Shown in pieces: positions 32,315-39,878 of a DNA stretch of 64,000 nt (the stretch's first letter is position 1; each line of letters opens with the position of its first letter). The notes under the pieces are model-generated. The model saw only the letters and a program-made list of their open reading frames with translations. It was not told the DNA's origin and searched no databases. The DNA comes from CAWHJB01 sp963698715. Lineage in GTDB: Bacteria > Chloroflexota > Anaerolineae > Anaerolineales > UBA4823. A program made the position numbers and the translations under genes. The stretch lies in the NCBI GenBank assembly GCA_963698715.1, contig CAVORW010000005.1, positions 62,001-126,000 on the forward strand, written 5' to 3'.

Positions 32315-34750
32315 TACTTAAGGCGATTGACTATATCCTTTGTTTTTGGCCTGACCTTACTTGCAGGGGGATGTGTCCAGCTGGATGATCCGGAAGCTTC
32401 GCAAGACTTTCGAGCACAGGTAGTAGGGGTTGTGCGGCCTGGGCACCCTATTGGCCAGACTTTCGTGGCCCGCCGAACGCCTTTAAAAACCATTCAACTC
32501 TGGCTTAGGCTTGAGACGGGGGAAGCGGATCAACCCGGCAATTTAACGGCCGAGCTCTATCATTCACAAGGGGAAAGCACGCCGTTGGTCAGCGTCGCTC
32601 TCAGTGCGTCTGCTATATCAAATCACTTTCCGGTCGCAATTTCTATACCCGATTTCGGCGATCCGCCTGAACAGAGTTATTACCTGAGGCTCGTTGCCAC
32701 AGATTTCCCGGTGCAGGTTTTTGGACGTGATGAAGATGCCTATCCGCGCGGCAGCCTGGATCAGGATCAACAGAGGCTGCCAGGGGATCTGAGCTTTCGC
32801 CTGAGCTATACGTATCAATTGCGGGCCGTTCTTGATGATCTTCAGCGTGGGCTGCTCGATCTCTGGCTGATCATTCCACTGATATTAACCTTATGGCTGC
32901 CAGGCTGGCTGGTTATGAATGCCTTTAATATTGATCAGCGACACGACTGGGGAGAACGGGTTGCGCTGGAAGTCGGCCTGAGTTTGGCCGTGATTGCTGT
33001 GGTTTTCGTCTGGACTTCATGGATGGGTATACGTTTTAGTCAGATTTCGATTTCCATCATCATGGGATCGCTGCTGCTGTTAGCAGTCTGGAGAGGCTGG
33101 CGGCAGCGTTCAGAATACGCTGTGACTGCTTCATCGGCTGCAAAACTATGGCATAACTGGGCGCTGGTAGTCATCTTTTTCTTAAGCCTGTGGGTGCGCA
33201 TGGCTATGGTCCGCGATTTGGCCGCTCCCCCCTGGGTTGACTCAGTTCATCATGGCATGATCGCGCGATTGATCCTCAACCAAGGCCAACTGCCCCAAAA
33301 TTACGCCCCATTCCTGGATATCGAAGCTGCCAACTACCATACCGGATTTCATAGCGCTCTGGCAATCTTCACCTGGCTGTCCGGCCTGGAGCTGGACCGG
33401 GCAATGTTAGTTTATGGACAAGTCATCAATGCCTTGAGCATCTTTGCGGTTTATCTTTTTACAACCACCTTTACTGAAAACCGAAAAGCCGGAGTATTTG
33501 CAGCCCTGATCTCTGGGCTGCTCTCACCGATGCCCGCTTACTTAACCAGCTGGGGACGGTATCCGCAGCTGGCCAGTTTGCTGGTTTTACCAGCAGCTTT
33601 TTTTCTGATTCAAGCAGCACTGAGTGAGCAGGCAGCCCAAGACTCTCGACGAAAACAGTTGCCCCTATACTTATTAGCCGGGTTGGCATGTGGGGGATTG
33701 TTCCTGATCCATTATCGGGTAGCTGCTTTTATGGCCTTGTTATTGATTGCCTGGCAAATCATCCGCAGCCTGGAATATTTCCGGCAGCCTGCAATCATAA
33801 AACAGATTCTAAAGGATATAAGCAAGCTTAGCCTGGTCACTCTTGCTGCGGCCGGGCTGACTCTTCCATGGCTGCCAGCGATCGCTAGAAGTATCTTACC
33901 CAAGCTGGGGTGGACAGGCTTGCCGATTGAAGCCTTCAGTGATTTCAGCTGGGGATTCCTGACCAGCGCCTGGGGTCTCTACTCGCTGTATGTAGCCGGG
34001 GCTGGTCTTCTTGCGGGTCTAATTCTAAGAAAACGTTTCCCCTGGATCTTCGGTTTATGGCTGGGTTTGATGATCTTGATGGCAAATCCTGCGTTACTAG
34101 GCCTACCTGGGGGCGGATTTGTAAACAATATTTCTGTTGAGATCAGCCTGTTTCTGCCGATCGCAGCCGCAGCTGGTTTTCTGCCGGGTTGGCTGCTCGC
34201 CCGCTGTGATGAAATTGTCCCCCGCAACTTGTGGGTCATCATACTCGGTCTGGTCAGCGTCGTTGGATTAATCATCGCTTTCTATGCCGGAATGGCATTA
34301 ATGCCTATTCTTAATCCGGCAACCTTTTTATTTCGGGAGGCTGATCGGGCAGCATTGATATGGATCGAAGATCATCTGCCCCCGGATAAACCCATTCTAA
34401 TCAATCCCTTTGCTTGGGGTTATGGGCTCTACGCTGGGAATGATGGCGGCTACTGGATTGCCCCTCTGGCAGGCCGTCCGACTTTGCCCCCACCTGCGCT
34501 TTACGGGCTGGGTAATCAATCAGAAAAGGTCGGATCGATCTCAGATCTCAGCCGCCAGGCTATCGATTTAGGCGTAAATCCAGATGGCTTAAGAGCTTTC
34601 TTGCTGGAGCAGGGTATCGATTATGTGTACACCGGCGCCCGCGGAGGTGCTATATCCCCTGCAGGTTTGGAGGCCTCGACTGGTTTTCAAACACTATATC
34701 ATCAGGATGGCACCTGGGTCTTTGAAGTTCTCGACATCCCCCAACCTTAA
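32312..34750 (+). CDS. Large polytopic membrane protein with lipobox-like N-terminus (GT-C-like)
   Basis: About 812 residues. Starting at GTG 32312 gives a lipoprotein-like signal (YLRRLTISFVFGLTLLAGGC, Cys at 21). A beta-rich extracytoplasmic domain follows (about 22-185), then about a dozen membrane segments. An acidic loop PPWVDSVHHGMIARLILNQG precedes a YHTGFHSALAIFTWLSG segment, resembling the first-loop region of GT-C glycosyltransferases; the C-terminal soluble part contains WIEDHLPPDKPILINPF. A glycosyltransferase or glycan-assembly role is likely but not proven. The frame is open up to an ATG at 32180, but that start would translate the prfB palindrome. The start is uncertain. Confidence 0.6.
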   Translation: MYLRRLTISFVFGLTLLAGGCVQLDDPEASQDFRAQVVGVVRPGHPIGQTFVARRTPLKTIQLWLRLETGEADQPGNLTAELYHSQGESTPLVSVALSASAISNHFPVAISIPDFGDPPEQSYYLRLVATDFPVQVFGRDEDAYPRGSLDQDQQRLPGDLSFRLSYTYQLRAVLDDLQRGLLDLWLIIPLILTLWLPGWLVMNAFNIDQRHDWGERVALEVGLSLAVIAVVFVWTSWMGIRFSQISISIIMGSLLLLAVWRGWRQRSEYAVTASSAAKLWHNWALVVIFFLSLWVRMAMVRDLAAPPWVDSVHHGMIARLILNQGQLPQNYAPFLDIEAANYHTGFHSALAIFTWLSGLELDRAMLVYGQVINALSIFAVYLFTTTFTENRKAGVFAALISGLLSPMPAYLTSWGRYPQLASLLVLPAAFFLIQAALSEQAAQDSRRKQLPLYLLAGLACGGLFLIHYRVAAFMALLLIAWQIIRSLEYFRQPAIIKQILKDISKLSLVTLAAAGLTLPWLPAIARSILPKLGWTGLPIEAFSDFSWGFLTSAWGLYSLYVAGAGLLAGLILRKRFPWIFGLWLGLMILMANPALLGLPGGGFVNNISVEISLFLPIAAAAGFLPGWLLARCDEIVPRNLWVIILGLVSVVGLIIAFYAGMALMPILNPATFLFREADRAALIWIEDHLPPDKPILINPFAWGYGLYAGNDGGYWIAPLAGRPTLPPPALYGLGNQSEKVGSISDLSRQAIDLGVNPDGLRAFLLEQGIDYVYTGARGGAISPAGLEASTGFQTLYHQDGTWVFEVLDIPQP

Positions 34751-35140
34751 AACAATGCCATCAAATATTAGCTGTCCGTCCTTCCAGTATACCTGCAATC
34801 CTATCAATAGAAATTGAAAGTATGGATAAAGCAGGGGCCCACCCTCTTTCCATTTTAACTTGACATCCATCCGCCATACTCGTATAATCCTTCTACTACC
34901 TGCCCTTGGGGCAGGCATTGTTTTGATTGGTTAGCAGCTACGCAGTTGTGCGGAAATACCCCACCCCGTCTTTATTGCGTAAGTTCTAATAGTATAAAAT
35001 GCAGTCCTGACCCAGTTGTCAGCGCATCAAAGTGGTCCTTAACCTCCAGAGAACAGAGTTTGCGGGCCACCTATCGAGAAAAATTTCCGGGCGTCAGTGC
35101 CGTCAGGACGTTTTGATCAAATTTAAACAGGAGTAAGATC
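34751..35140 (+). other. Intergenic region with strong promoter, possible small RNA
   Basis: 390 bases upstream of rpmF without a credible protein gene; the DUF177 gene that often precedes rpmF is missing. It contains a consensus promoter (34860-34888), an immediate CCTGCCC/GGGCAGG hairpin followed by a T-rich patch, a second AT-rich TATAAA at 34992, and then the rpmF leader. Confidence 0.5.
34860..34888 (+). promoter_or_regulatory. Perfect consensus sigma-70 promoter
   Basis: TTGACA (34860-34865), exactly 17 bases, then TATAAT (34883-34888): a textbook match in both boxes and spacing. The expected start site is near 34895, about 245 bases before rpmF. A 7-bp hairpin (CCTGCCC TTG GGGCAGG, 34900-34916) follows at once, with TTGTTTTGATT after it, so an early-terminated small RNA or attenuator is possible. 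Confidence 0.75.
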
Positions 35141-35326
35141 ATGCCCCCACAACCAAAAAGGAAACACACGTCGGGCCGCCGCGATCGCCGCCGCGCCCAT
35201 GATGCGCTGAAAGCTCGCAATCTGGTCCAATGCAGCAATTGCGGTGAAATGCGCCTGCCCCATAATGTTTGTACAAACTGCGGCCATTACAAAGGCCGGG
35301 AAGTAATCAACGTCGAAGAGAAATAA
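35141..35326 (+). CDS. rpmF: Ribosomal protein bL32
   Basis: A 61-residue large-subunit protein. The basic N-terminus PQPKRKHTSGRRDRRRAHDA is typical, and the zinc ribbon is intact (CSNCGEM and CTNCGHYKG), i.e. the four-cysteine form. The ATG follows ACAGGAG. In many bacteria rpmF precedes fatty-acid genes, as here where fabD follows after 54 bases, so lipid and ribosome synthesis are probably cotranscribed. Confidence 0.96.
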   Translation: MPPQPKRKHTSGRRDRRRAHDALKARNLVQCSNCGEMRLPHNVCTNCGHYKGREVINVEEK

Positions 35327-35380
35327 ACTCCCACGGGCCGTGAAATTCACGGCCCGGTTGCATTTAACGGAGAAAGTTTC

Positions 35381-36328
35381 ATGCTCCCGTATCCCCAAAA
35401 AACCGCCTTCTTATTTCCCGGACAGGGATCGCAGGCTCTTGGAATGGGACACGCGCTGGCAGAGATCTATCCAGCCGCCCGCCAAGTCTTTAAACAGGCA
35501 GATGAATTTCTTGGCTTCAGCCTATCGACTCTCGCGTGGGAAGGCCCACAAGAAGACCTGGATGATACTATCAACACCCAGCCTGCTCTTCTGGTCCACT
35601 CCGTTGCCATTTTGCAGGTTTTTAGGCAAATCTACCCTGATTTCATTCCGGCATTTGTCGCCGGTCACTCGATGGGAGAGCTGAGCGCTCTGGTCGCGTC
35701 TGGCGCTCTGCCTTATCTCGAGGCCCTCCATCTTGTCCGAAGACGCGGCGAGTTGATGAAGCAGGCCGGAATTCTCTCACCCGGAGGTATGGCAGCAATT
35801 ATCGGGTTAGATATTCCCACTCTGGACAATTTATGCTCCCAGGCCTCTCAACCGGATGAAATCGTCCAGGTTGCCAACGATAACTGCCCCGGGCAAGTTG
35901 TCATCTCAGGGGCTATTCCGGCTTTGCTGCGAGCAGTCGAGTTTGCTCAGCAGGCCGGTGCCCGCCGGGCTATGCAATTAGCCGTCAGCATCGCCGCCCA
36001 TTCACCATTAATGTCCAGCGCCCAGGCAGAATTCAACCACGCTGTCCAATCTTCCCCTATCCAGAATCCGCAGATAGCACTGGTCGGAAATGTAACCGCC
36101 AGACCTTTGACGACTGCTAAAGACATCCGGACAGATTTACAGGCCCAGCTCTATTCAAGGGTGCGTTGGACAGAATCTATCCAGGGAATGCTTGACGAAG
36201 GGATCGATACTTTCTTTGAAATGGGCAGCGGTACGGTGCTGACGGGTCTGTTGAAGCGGATCAATCGTCAGGCAACTGCAATCTCCCTTGGGGAGCCATC
36301 CGATTTCGAGAAACTGGCGACAGGCTGA
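35381..36328 (+). CDS. fabD: Malonyl-CoA:ACP transacylase
   Basis: Loads malonyl groups from CoA onto acyl carrier protein, 315 residues. AFLFPGQGSQALGMG begins the family; the catalytic serine is in VAGHSMGELSAL; the arginine motif is in VRRRGELMKQA; the histidine lies in SIAAHSPLMSSA. The ATG follows CGGAG. It is separated from fabG by 538 bases containing palindromes, so the fab genes are not tightly packed here. Confidence 0.95.
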   Translation: MLPYPQKTAFLFPGQGSQALGMGHALAEIYPAARQVFKQADEFLGFSLSTLAWEGPQEDLDDTINTQPALLVHSVAILQVFRQIYPDFIPAFVAGHSMGELSALVASGALPYLEALHLVRRRGELMKQAGILSPGGMAAIIGLDIPTLDNLCSQASQPDEIVQVANDNCPGQVVISGAIPALLRAVEFAQQAGARRAMQLAVSIAAHSPLMSSAQAEFNHAVQSSPIQNPQIALVGNVTARPLTTAKDIRTDLQAQLYSRVRWTESIQGMLDEGIDTFFEMGSGTVLTGLLKRINRQATAISLGEPSDFEKLATG

Positions 36329-36451
36329 AAATGTAGGTTTCTCTCAGTGGTTTAAAGTCCTCAAAACCCAACCCAATATCCTAATAAAATCTACGACATA
36401 AAAGCGCACCTTCGGGGAGAATCTTTGGGAAATACTGTGGTGGGAAGGAAT

Positions 36452-36495
36452 ATGTGGTGCTTTTTGCGGGTTGGAGCCCGCAAAAAGCACCACAT
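36452..36495. repeat. Dispersed palindromic element
   Basis: A perfect 19-bp stem (36452-36470 with 36477-36495, loop TTGGAG) with arm ATGTGGTGCTTTTTGCGGG. The core is unlike that at 17024, but the outer motifs TTTGGGAAAT and CCCCAGAGATGCCCAA recur around the palindromes at 52029 and, in part, 50796 and 59138. A half copy lies at 29829-29863. Confidence 0.75.
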
Positions 36496-36718
36496 TTAAA
36501 CCTATACCCCAGAGATGCCCAACGAGCCTCCGAGAACGGCTCTAAGGGATTCTCGGGGGTTGGGATGATAAGTGCACCTGCCGGTTAAACGGTATTTCCA
36601 GTAAACCCTGTGAAGGACCTTTGGGAATCTGTGCGAGTTTGTCCTAGTTCTGTGGATCTGCCCAAGTAATTCCTGAAGACCGCTATGGACGTTCAGGTGC
36701 AGGCAGACGCAATCGCGG

Positions 36719-36724
36719 TATAAT
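36719..36724 (+). promoter_or_regulatory. Possible -10 box of the fabG operon
   Basis: A perfect TATAAT within CGCGGTATAATGAGC, 142 bases before the fabG start. No good -35 match is visible, so confidence is modest. Confidence 0.35.
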
Positions 36725-36866
36725 GAGCAACGTTTCACCCGAGTAAACACTGATAGTATTTACCAGCTGAGCGGTTGAATAGAAAGAAACTCAACCGAAG
36801 ACATAGTGAAACCGACCTGAAAGCTTTCGCTGCCAGTCCGAAAAACATATGACGGAGGACGAAATT

Positions 36867-37613
36867 ATGCGGTTTGATGGAAAATTTGCAGTTGTGACGG
36901 GTGCAAATCGGGGGATCGGACGTGCAATTGCAGAAACACTTGCAACCGGCGGCTCTCAGGTGGCTATAGCTGCTCGCGACCTGGCTTTATCCACTCAGGT
37001 CGCAGAAGAGATCAGCGCTGCCAGCGGGCAACGCGTGATCGCAGTTCAGGTAGATGTGGCAGATAGTGCCAGCGCTAAACATATGATCGAGCAGGTGCTG
37101 GCGGCTTTTGGCAGGATCGATGTCCTGGTTAATAATGCCGGTATCACGCGTGACAATCTGATCGTTCGGATCAGCGAAGCCGATTGGGATGAAGTTATTA
37201 ACATCAATCTTAAAGGTACATTCAACTGCAGCAAAGCCGTCATACGGCCAATGATGAAGCAAAGGTATGGCAGAATCGTCAATGTTTCATCCGTATCCGG
37301 GCTGGCAGGACAGGCTGGGCAGACGAACTACTCTTCCTCAAAGGCCGGTATGATCGGTTTTACCAAAGCACTGGCCCGCGAGGTTGCTTCACGTCAGATC
37401 ACTGTGAATGTGGTTGCTCCAGGATTTATCCCAACCGCCTTGACGAACGATTTACCAGAAGAATTGATCGAGACAATCCTGAAATCTACTCCGATGGGCC
37501 GGATGGGCACACCAGAAGAAGTTGCTTATGCAGTTGCATTTTTAGCCTCGGAAAAAGCATCCTACATCACCGGACAGGTCATCAGCGTTGATGGTGGTAT
37601 GGTAATGATGTAG
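36867..37613 (+). CDS. fabG: 3-oxoacyl-[acyl-carrier-protein] reductase
   Basis: NADPH-dependent ketoreductase of fatty acid synthesis, 248 residues, short-chain dehydrogenase fold. Cofactor motif TGANRGIGRAIAE, NNAG in LVNNAGITRDNL, the catalytic Ser-Tyr-Lys in VNVSSVSG and YSSSKAGMIGFTK, and the terminal ITGQVISVDGGM. I start at the ATG at 36867, which has GGAGG ten bases upstream; an ATG six codons earlier would include that site in the gene. It heads the cluster fabG, Asp23-like, nusB, tatA/B and tatC. Confidence 0.93.
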   Translation: MRFDGKFAVVTGANRGIGRAIAETLATGGSQVAIAARDLALSTQVAEEISAASGQRVIAVQVDVADSASAKHMIEQVLAAFGRIDVLVNNAGITRDNLIVRISEADWDEVININLKGTFNCSKAVIRPMMKQRYGRIVNVSSVSGLAGQAGQTNYSSSKAGMIGFTKALAREVASRQITVNVVAPGFIPTALTNDLPEELIETILKSTPMGRMGTPEEVAYAVAFLASEKASYITGQVISVDGGMVMM

Positions 37614-37632
37614 CATGAGTTTGGGAGGGACC

Positions 37633-38028
37633 ATGGCAAGGAAAAAGAAAGCACTCGAACAAGATGTTCAGACAGAAGAATATCCCAAAACCGGTAAAAC
37701 TACGATCGCGCCTGAGGTTCTGCTCACAATCGCCCGCCTGACCACCCTGGATGTTCCAGGGGTAAGCCGGATGAGCCCTGTTCCCGGGGGTGTAAATCGT
37801 CTCTTCAAACGAGGCCTGGGGGAAGGGGTCCGGATCGATATTCGAGACGATGATACGGTTTATGCTGACCTTCATATTATTCTTGAAAGTGATGTCAATA
37901 TTCGCGAAGTAAGCCGGCTGGTCCAGCATCGAGTGGCTCGTTCAATCTCCGATATGGTTGGTATGCAAGTCGGCCGTGTAAATATCCATATTGAAGATAT
38001 CGATTATCCGTTGGAGACTGAGGTCTGA
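37633..38028 (+). CDS. Asp23/Gls24 family envelope stress protein
   Basis: A 131-residue Asp23/Gls24 (DUF322) protein. TTIAPEVLLTIARLTTLDVP, GVSRMSP, RIDIRDDDTVYADLHIILE and VGRVNIHIEDIDYP follow the family. Members associate with the membrane and envelope in Gram-positive bacteria; the exact role is not established. The ATG at 37633 has GGGAGGG upstream and is preferred over the ATG six codons earlier. It lies 6 bases before nusB, the gene that commonly follows it in Firmicutes and Chloroflexota. Confidence 0.88.
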   Translation: MARKKKALEQDVQTEEYPKTGKTTIAPEVLLTIARLTTLDVPGVSRMSPVPGGVNRLFKRGLGEGVRIDIRDDDTVYADLHIILESDVNIREVSRLVQHRVARSISDMVGMQVGRVNIHIEDIDYPLETEV

Positions 38029-38034
38029 CCCTTT

Positions 38035-38484
38035 ATGAAACCTCGCACCAGGGCACGCAGTGTAGCCCTGCAAGTACTTTACGAAGTTGATGTTGTAAGC
38101 CACGCCCCTGGAAGTGCCCTCAAGGAACGTCTGGAGGCGGAAGGTATAGATGGCATCCTGGCCGAATTCTCACAGGCAATTGTGGTTGGCGTGCTGCCAA
38201 TGGTTGCACGATTAGATGAGTTTATAGCGGAACATGCCCCGGAATGGCCTCTTGACCAGGTGGCGATCATTGACCGCAATATCCTGCGAATTGCGCTGTG
38301 GGAGTTTGCGGTTTATGGGAAAACTCCGTTGAAAGTGGCGATTAACGAAGCAGTCGAACTGGCAAAAGTATATGGCTCGGATAGCGCCCCAAGGTTTGTA
38401 AATGGTGTTTTGGGCAGCCTTGCAAATCGTCAAAATGAAATCCAGCAGGCTCTGAACCGTATTAGCGGCGATCAGAGCGAATAA
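38035..38484 (+). CDS. nusB: Transcription antitermination factor NusB
   Basis: A 149-residue all-helical NusB that, with NusE (S10), binds boxA RNA for rRNA antitermination. It starts with RTRARSVALQVLYEVDVV and has the C-terminal signature VAINEAVELAKVYGSDSAPR followed by FVNGVLGSLA. It is tightly spaced in the operon (6 bases after the Asp23-like gene, 14 before tatA/B). Confidence 0.95.
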   Translation: MKPRTRARSVALQVLYEVDVVSHAPGSALKERLEAEGIDGILAEFSQAIVVGVLPMVARLDEFIAEHAPEWPLDQVAIIDRNILRIALWEFAVYGKTPLKVAINEAVELAKVYGSDSAPRFVNGVLGSLANRQNEIQQALNRISGDQSE

Positions 38485-38498
38485 CAAAATAGTGAATT

Positions 38499-38945
38499 AT
38501 GGAAATTCTAGGCATCGGTCCCCTCGAACTCGTTTTCATTTTGCTTATCGCCCTGATCGTTTTAGGCCCGAACGATATGGTCAAAGCCGGGCGCACCATC
38601 GGCCGGTATCTACGTAAGATTGTAACTTCTCCAACCTGGCGCACGGTCCAGCAAACTTCGCGCGATCTTCGCTATTTGCCCAATAGACTGATGCGTGAAG
38701 CCGGGCTGGAAGATTTAAAAGACCAGTTGCCAGATGCTGGCCAGATTCGAAAAGAGTTGAACTTCGATGATTTGAAAAAAGAAAAAGCGAAGATGGAAAA
38801 AGAGATATCCAGCGGTCTCTCCGATTGGACCACCCCTCCCCTGACAATCGATACTCCAGAAAAACCGCCTGCTGCGGATACCCAGACAATCGAACCTCCC
38901 CCAATCGAATCAAAAGAAAAACCTGACAGTACGGAAACAAAATAA
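38499..38945 (+). CDS. Sec-independent protein translocase TatA/TatB-type subunit
   Basis: A 148-residue twin-arginine translocase small subunit: an N-terminal membrane helix MEILGIGPLELVFILLIALI, the hinge LGPNDMVKAGRTIGR, a charged amphipathic helix and a Pro-rich hydrophilic tail. The FG that follows the helix in TatA is replaced by LGPND, closer to TatB. It is followed after 3 bases by tatC, so together they should export folded proteins. Whether it works as TatA, TatB or both cannot be told from sequence. Confidence 0.85.
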   Translation: MEILGIGPLELVFILLIALIVLGPNDMVKAGRTIGRYLRKIVTSPTWRTVQQTSRDLRYLPNRLMREAGLEDLKDQLPDAGQIRKELNFDDLKKEKAKMEKEISSGLSDWTTPPLTIDTPEKPPAADTQTIEPPPIESKEKPDSTETK

Positions 38946-38948
38946 TCT

Positions 38949-39827
38949 ATGCGCAAAAACTTCCGCGCCTTCCTGCGCATCATCACTGCTCCCTTCCGGT
39001 TTGTTTTTTGGATTTTCCGCATTATTTATCGCTGGATAGCGGGCATTTTCACCAATATGAAGGTCTTCTTTTTGGAAGAACCTGAAGACGCTCCCTTGCC
39101 CGATGCCTTTGCCAAGACCATCGAAAATCCGCTGGGCATTCTTGAACACCTCAATGCCTTACGCAAGCATTTATTCCGCGCCCTGGTTTTCCTGGTAATC
39201 ACCACGGTTGTCGCTTTCACTTTTATCCAACCCATCCTCTCTTTTCTATCCTCTCCGCTGGAAGGCGGACTGCAAAGTTTGACCGCTATTGATGTCACCG
39301 AACCTCTTGGAACTGTGATGCGGGTCGCGTTGCTGGGGGGATTTGCCTTGGCCTTCCCATACATTGCCCTGGAGTTGTGGATGTTCATCGCTCCAGGCAT
39401 TTCTCGCCGGTCGCGCCTCTTCAGTCTGCTGGCCATACCGATTGCAACGCTATTCTTCCTGGGTGGGATGGCATTTGCCTACTATGTAATGATGCCGGCC
39501 GCACTCCCCTTCCTGCTCAACTTTGCAGGCATCACTACCATTCCGAGACCTTCTTCCTATATTAAATTCATTACAGGTCTAATGTTTTGGCTGGGAGTAG
39601 CATTTGAGTTTCCACTGGTGATTTATCTGCTCGCCAGCCTGGGCATGGTCAATGCTCAGATGCTATACAACCAATGGCGGCTGGCAATCGTGATTATTGC
39701 ATTGATATCGGCAGCCATCACCCCCACGGTTGACCCAGTCAATATGGCTCTGGTGATGGGTCCCATGATTGTGCTTTACTTCTTAAGCATCGGACTGGCA
39801 ATGATTGCGCAGCGCAAACGCACCTGA
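38949..39827 (+). CDS. tatC: Sec-independent protein translocase TatC
   Basis: The receptor for twin-arginine signal peptides, 292 residues with six membrane segments. The motif HLNALRKHLFRALVFL matches the family HLxELRxR region; also EPLGTVMRVALLGGFALAFP, LWMFIAPGISRRSR and VFEFP-like VAFEFPLVIYLL are family segments. It has an extended basic and hydrophobic N-terminus of about 65 residues with aromatic repeats, longer than in most TatC proteins. It ends the fabG-nusB-tat cluster. Confidence 0.93.
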   Translation: MRKNFRAFLRIITAPFRFVFWIFRIIYRWIAGIFTNMKVFFLEEPEDAPLPDAFAKTIENPLGILEHLNALRKHLFRALVFLVITTVVAFTFIQPILSFLSSPLEGGLQSLTAIDVTEPLGTVMRVALLGGFALAFPYIALELWMFIAPGISRRSRLFSLLAIPIATLFFLGGMAFAYYVMMPAALPFLLNFAGITTIPRPSSYIKFITGLMFWLGVAFEFPLVIYLLASLGMVNAQMLYNQWRLAIVIIALISAAITPTVDPVNMALVMGPMIVLYFLSIGLAMIAQRKRT

Positions 39828-39878
39828 ATCCCGACTTGACAACTCAATCCGGGGATAGGGGATTAACTAAAGGATACG

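Larger units (their letters stand above)
36329..36866. other. Long intergenic region between fabD and fabG with palindromes
   Basis: 538 bases with no gene seen. Contents: a TTTGGGAAAT motif (36425), a perfect palindrome (36452-36495), its conserved right flank CCCCAGAGATGCCCAA (36507-36522), a second compound hairpin (CCCAAC and CCGAGAA arms, 36518-36564), another TTTGGGAATCTGTG copy near 36613, and a -10 box at 36719. It looks like a cluster of one or more repeat elements plus the fabG promoter. Confidence 0.6.

Noticed and set aside
34895..35000. SRP RNA or 6S RNA gene behind the perfect promoter
   Set aside because: I could not find the conserved core of either RNA; only an unspecified small RNA candidate is kept.
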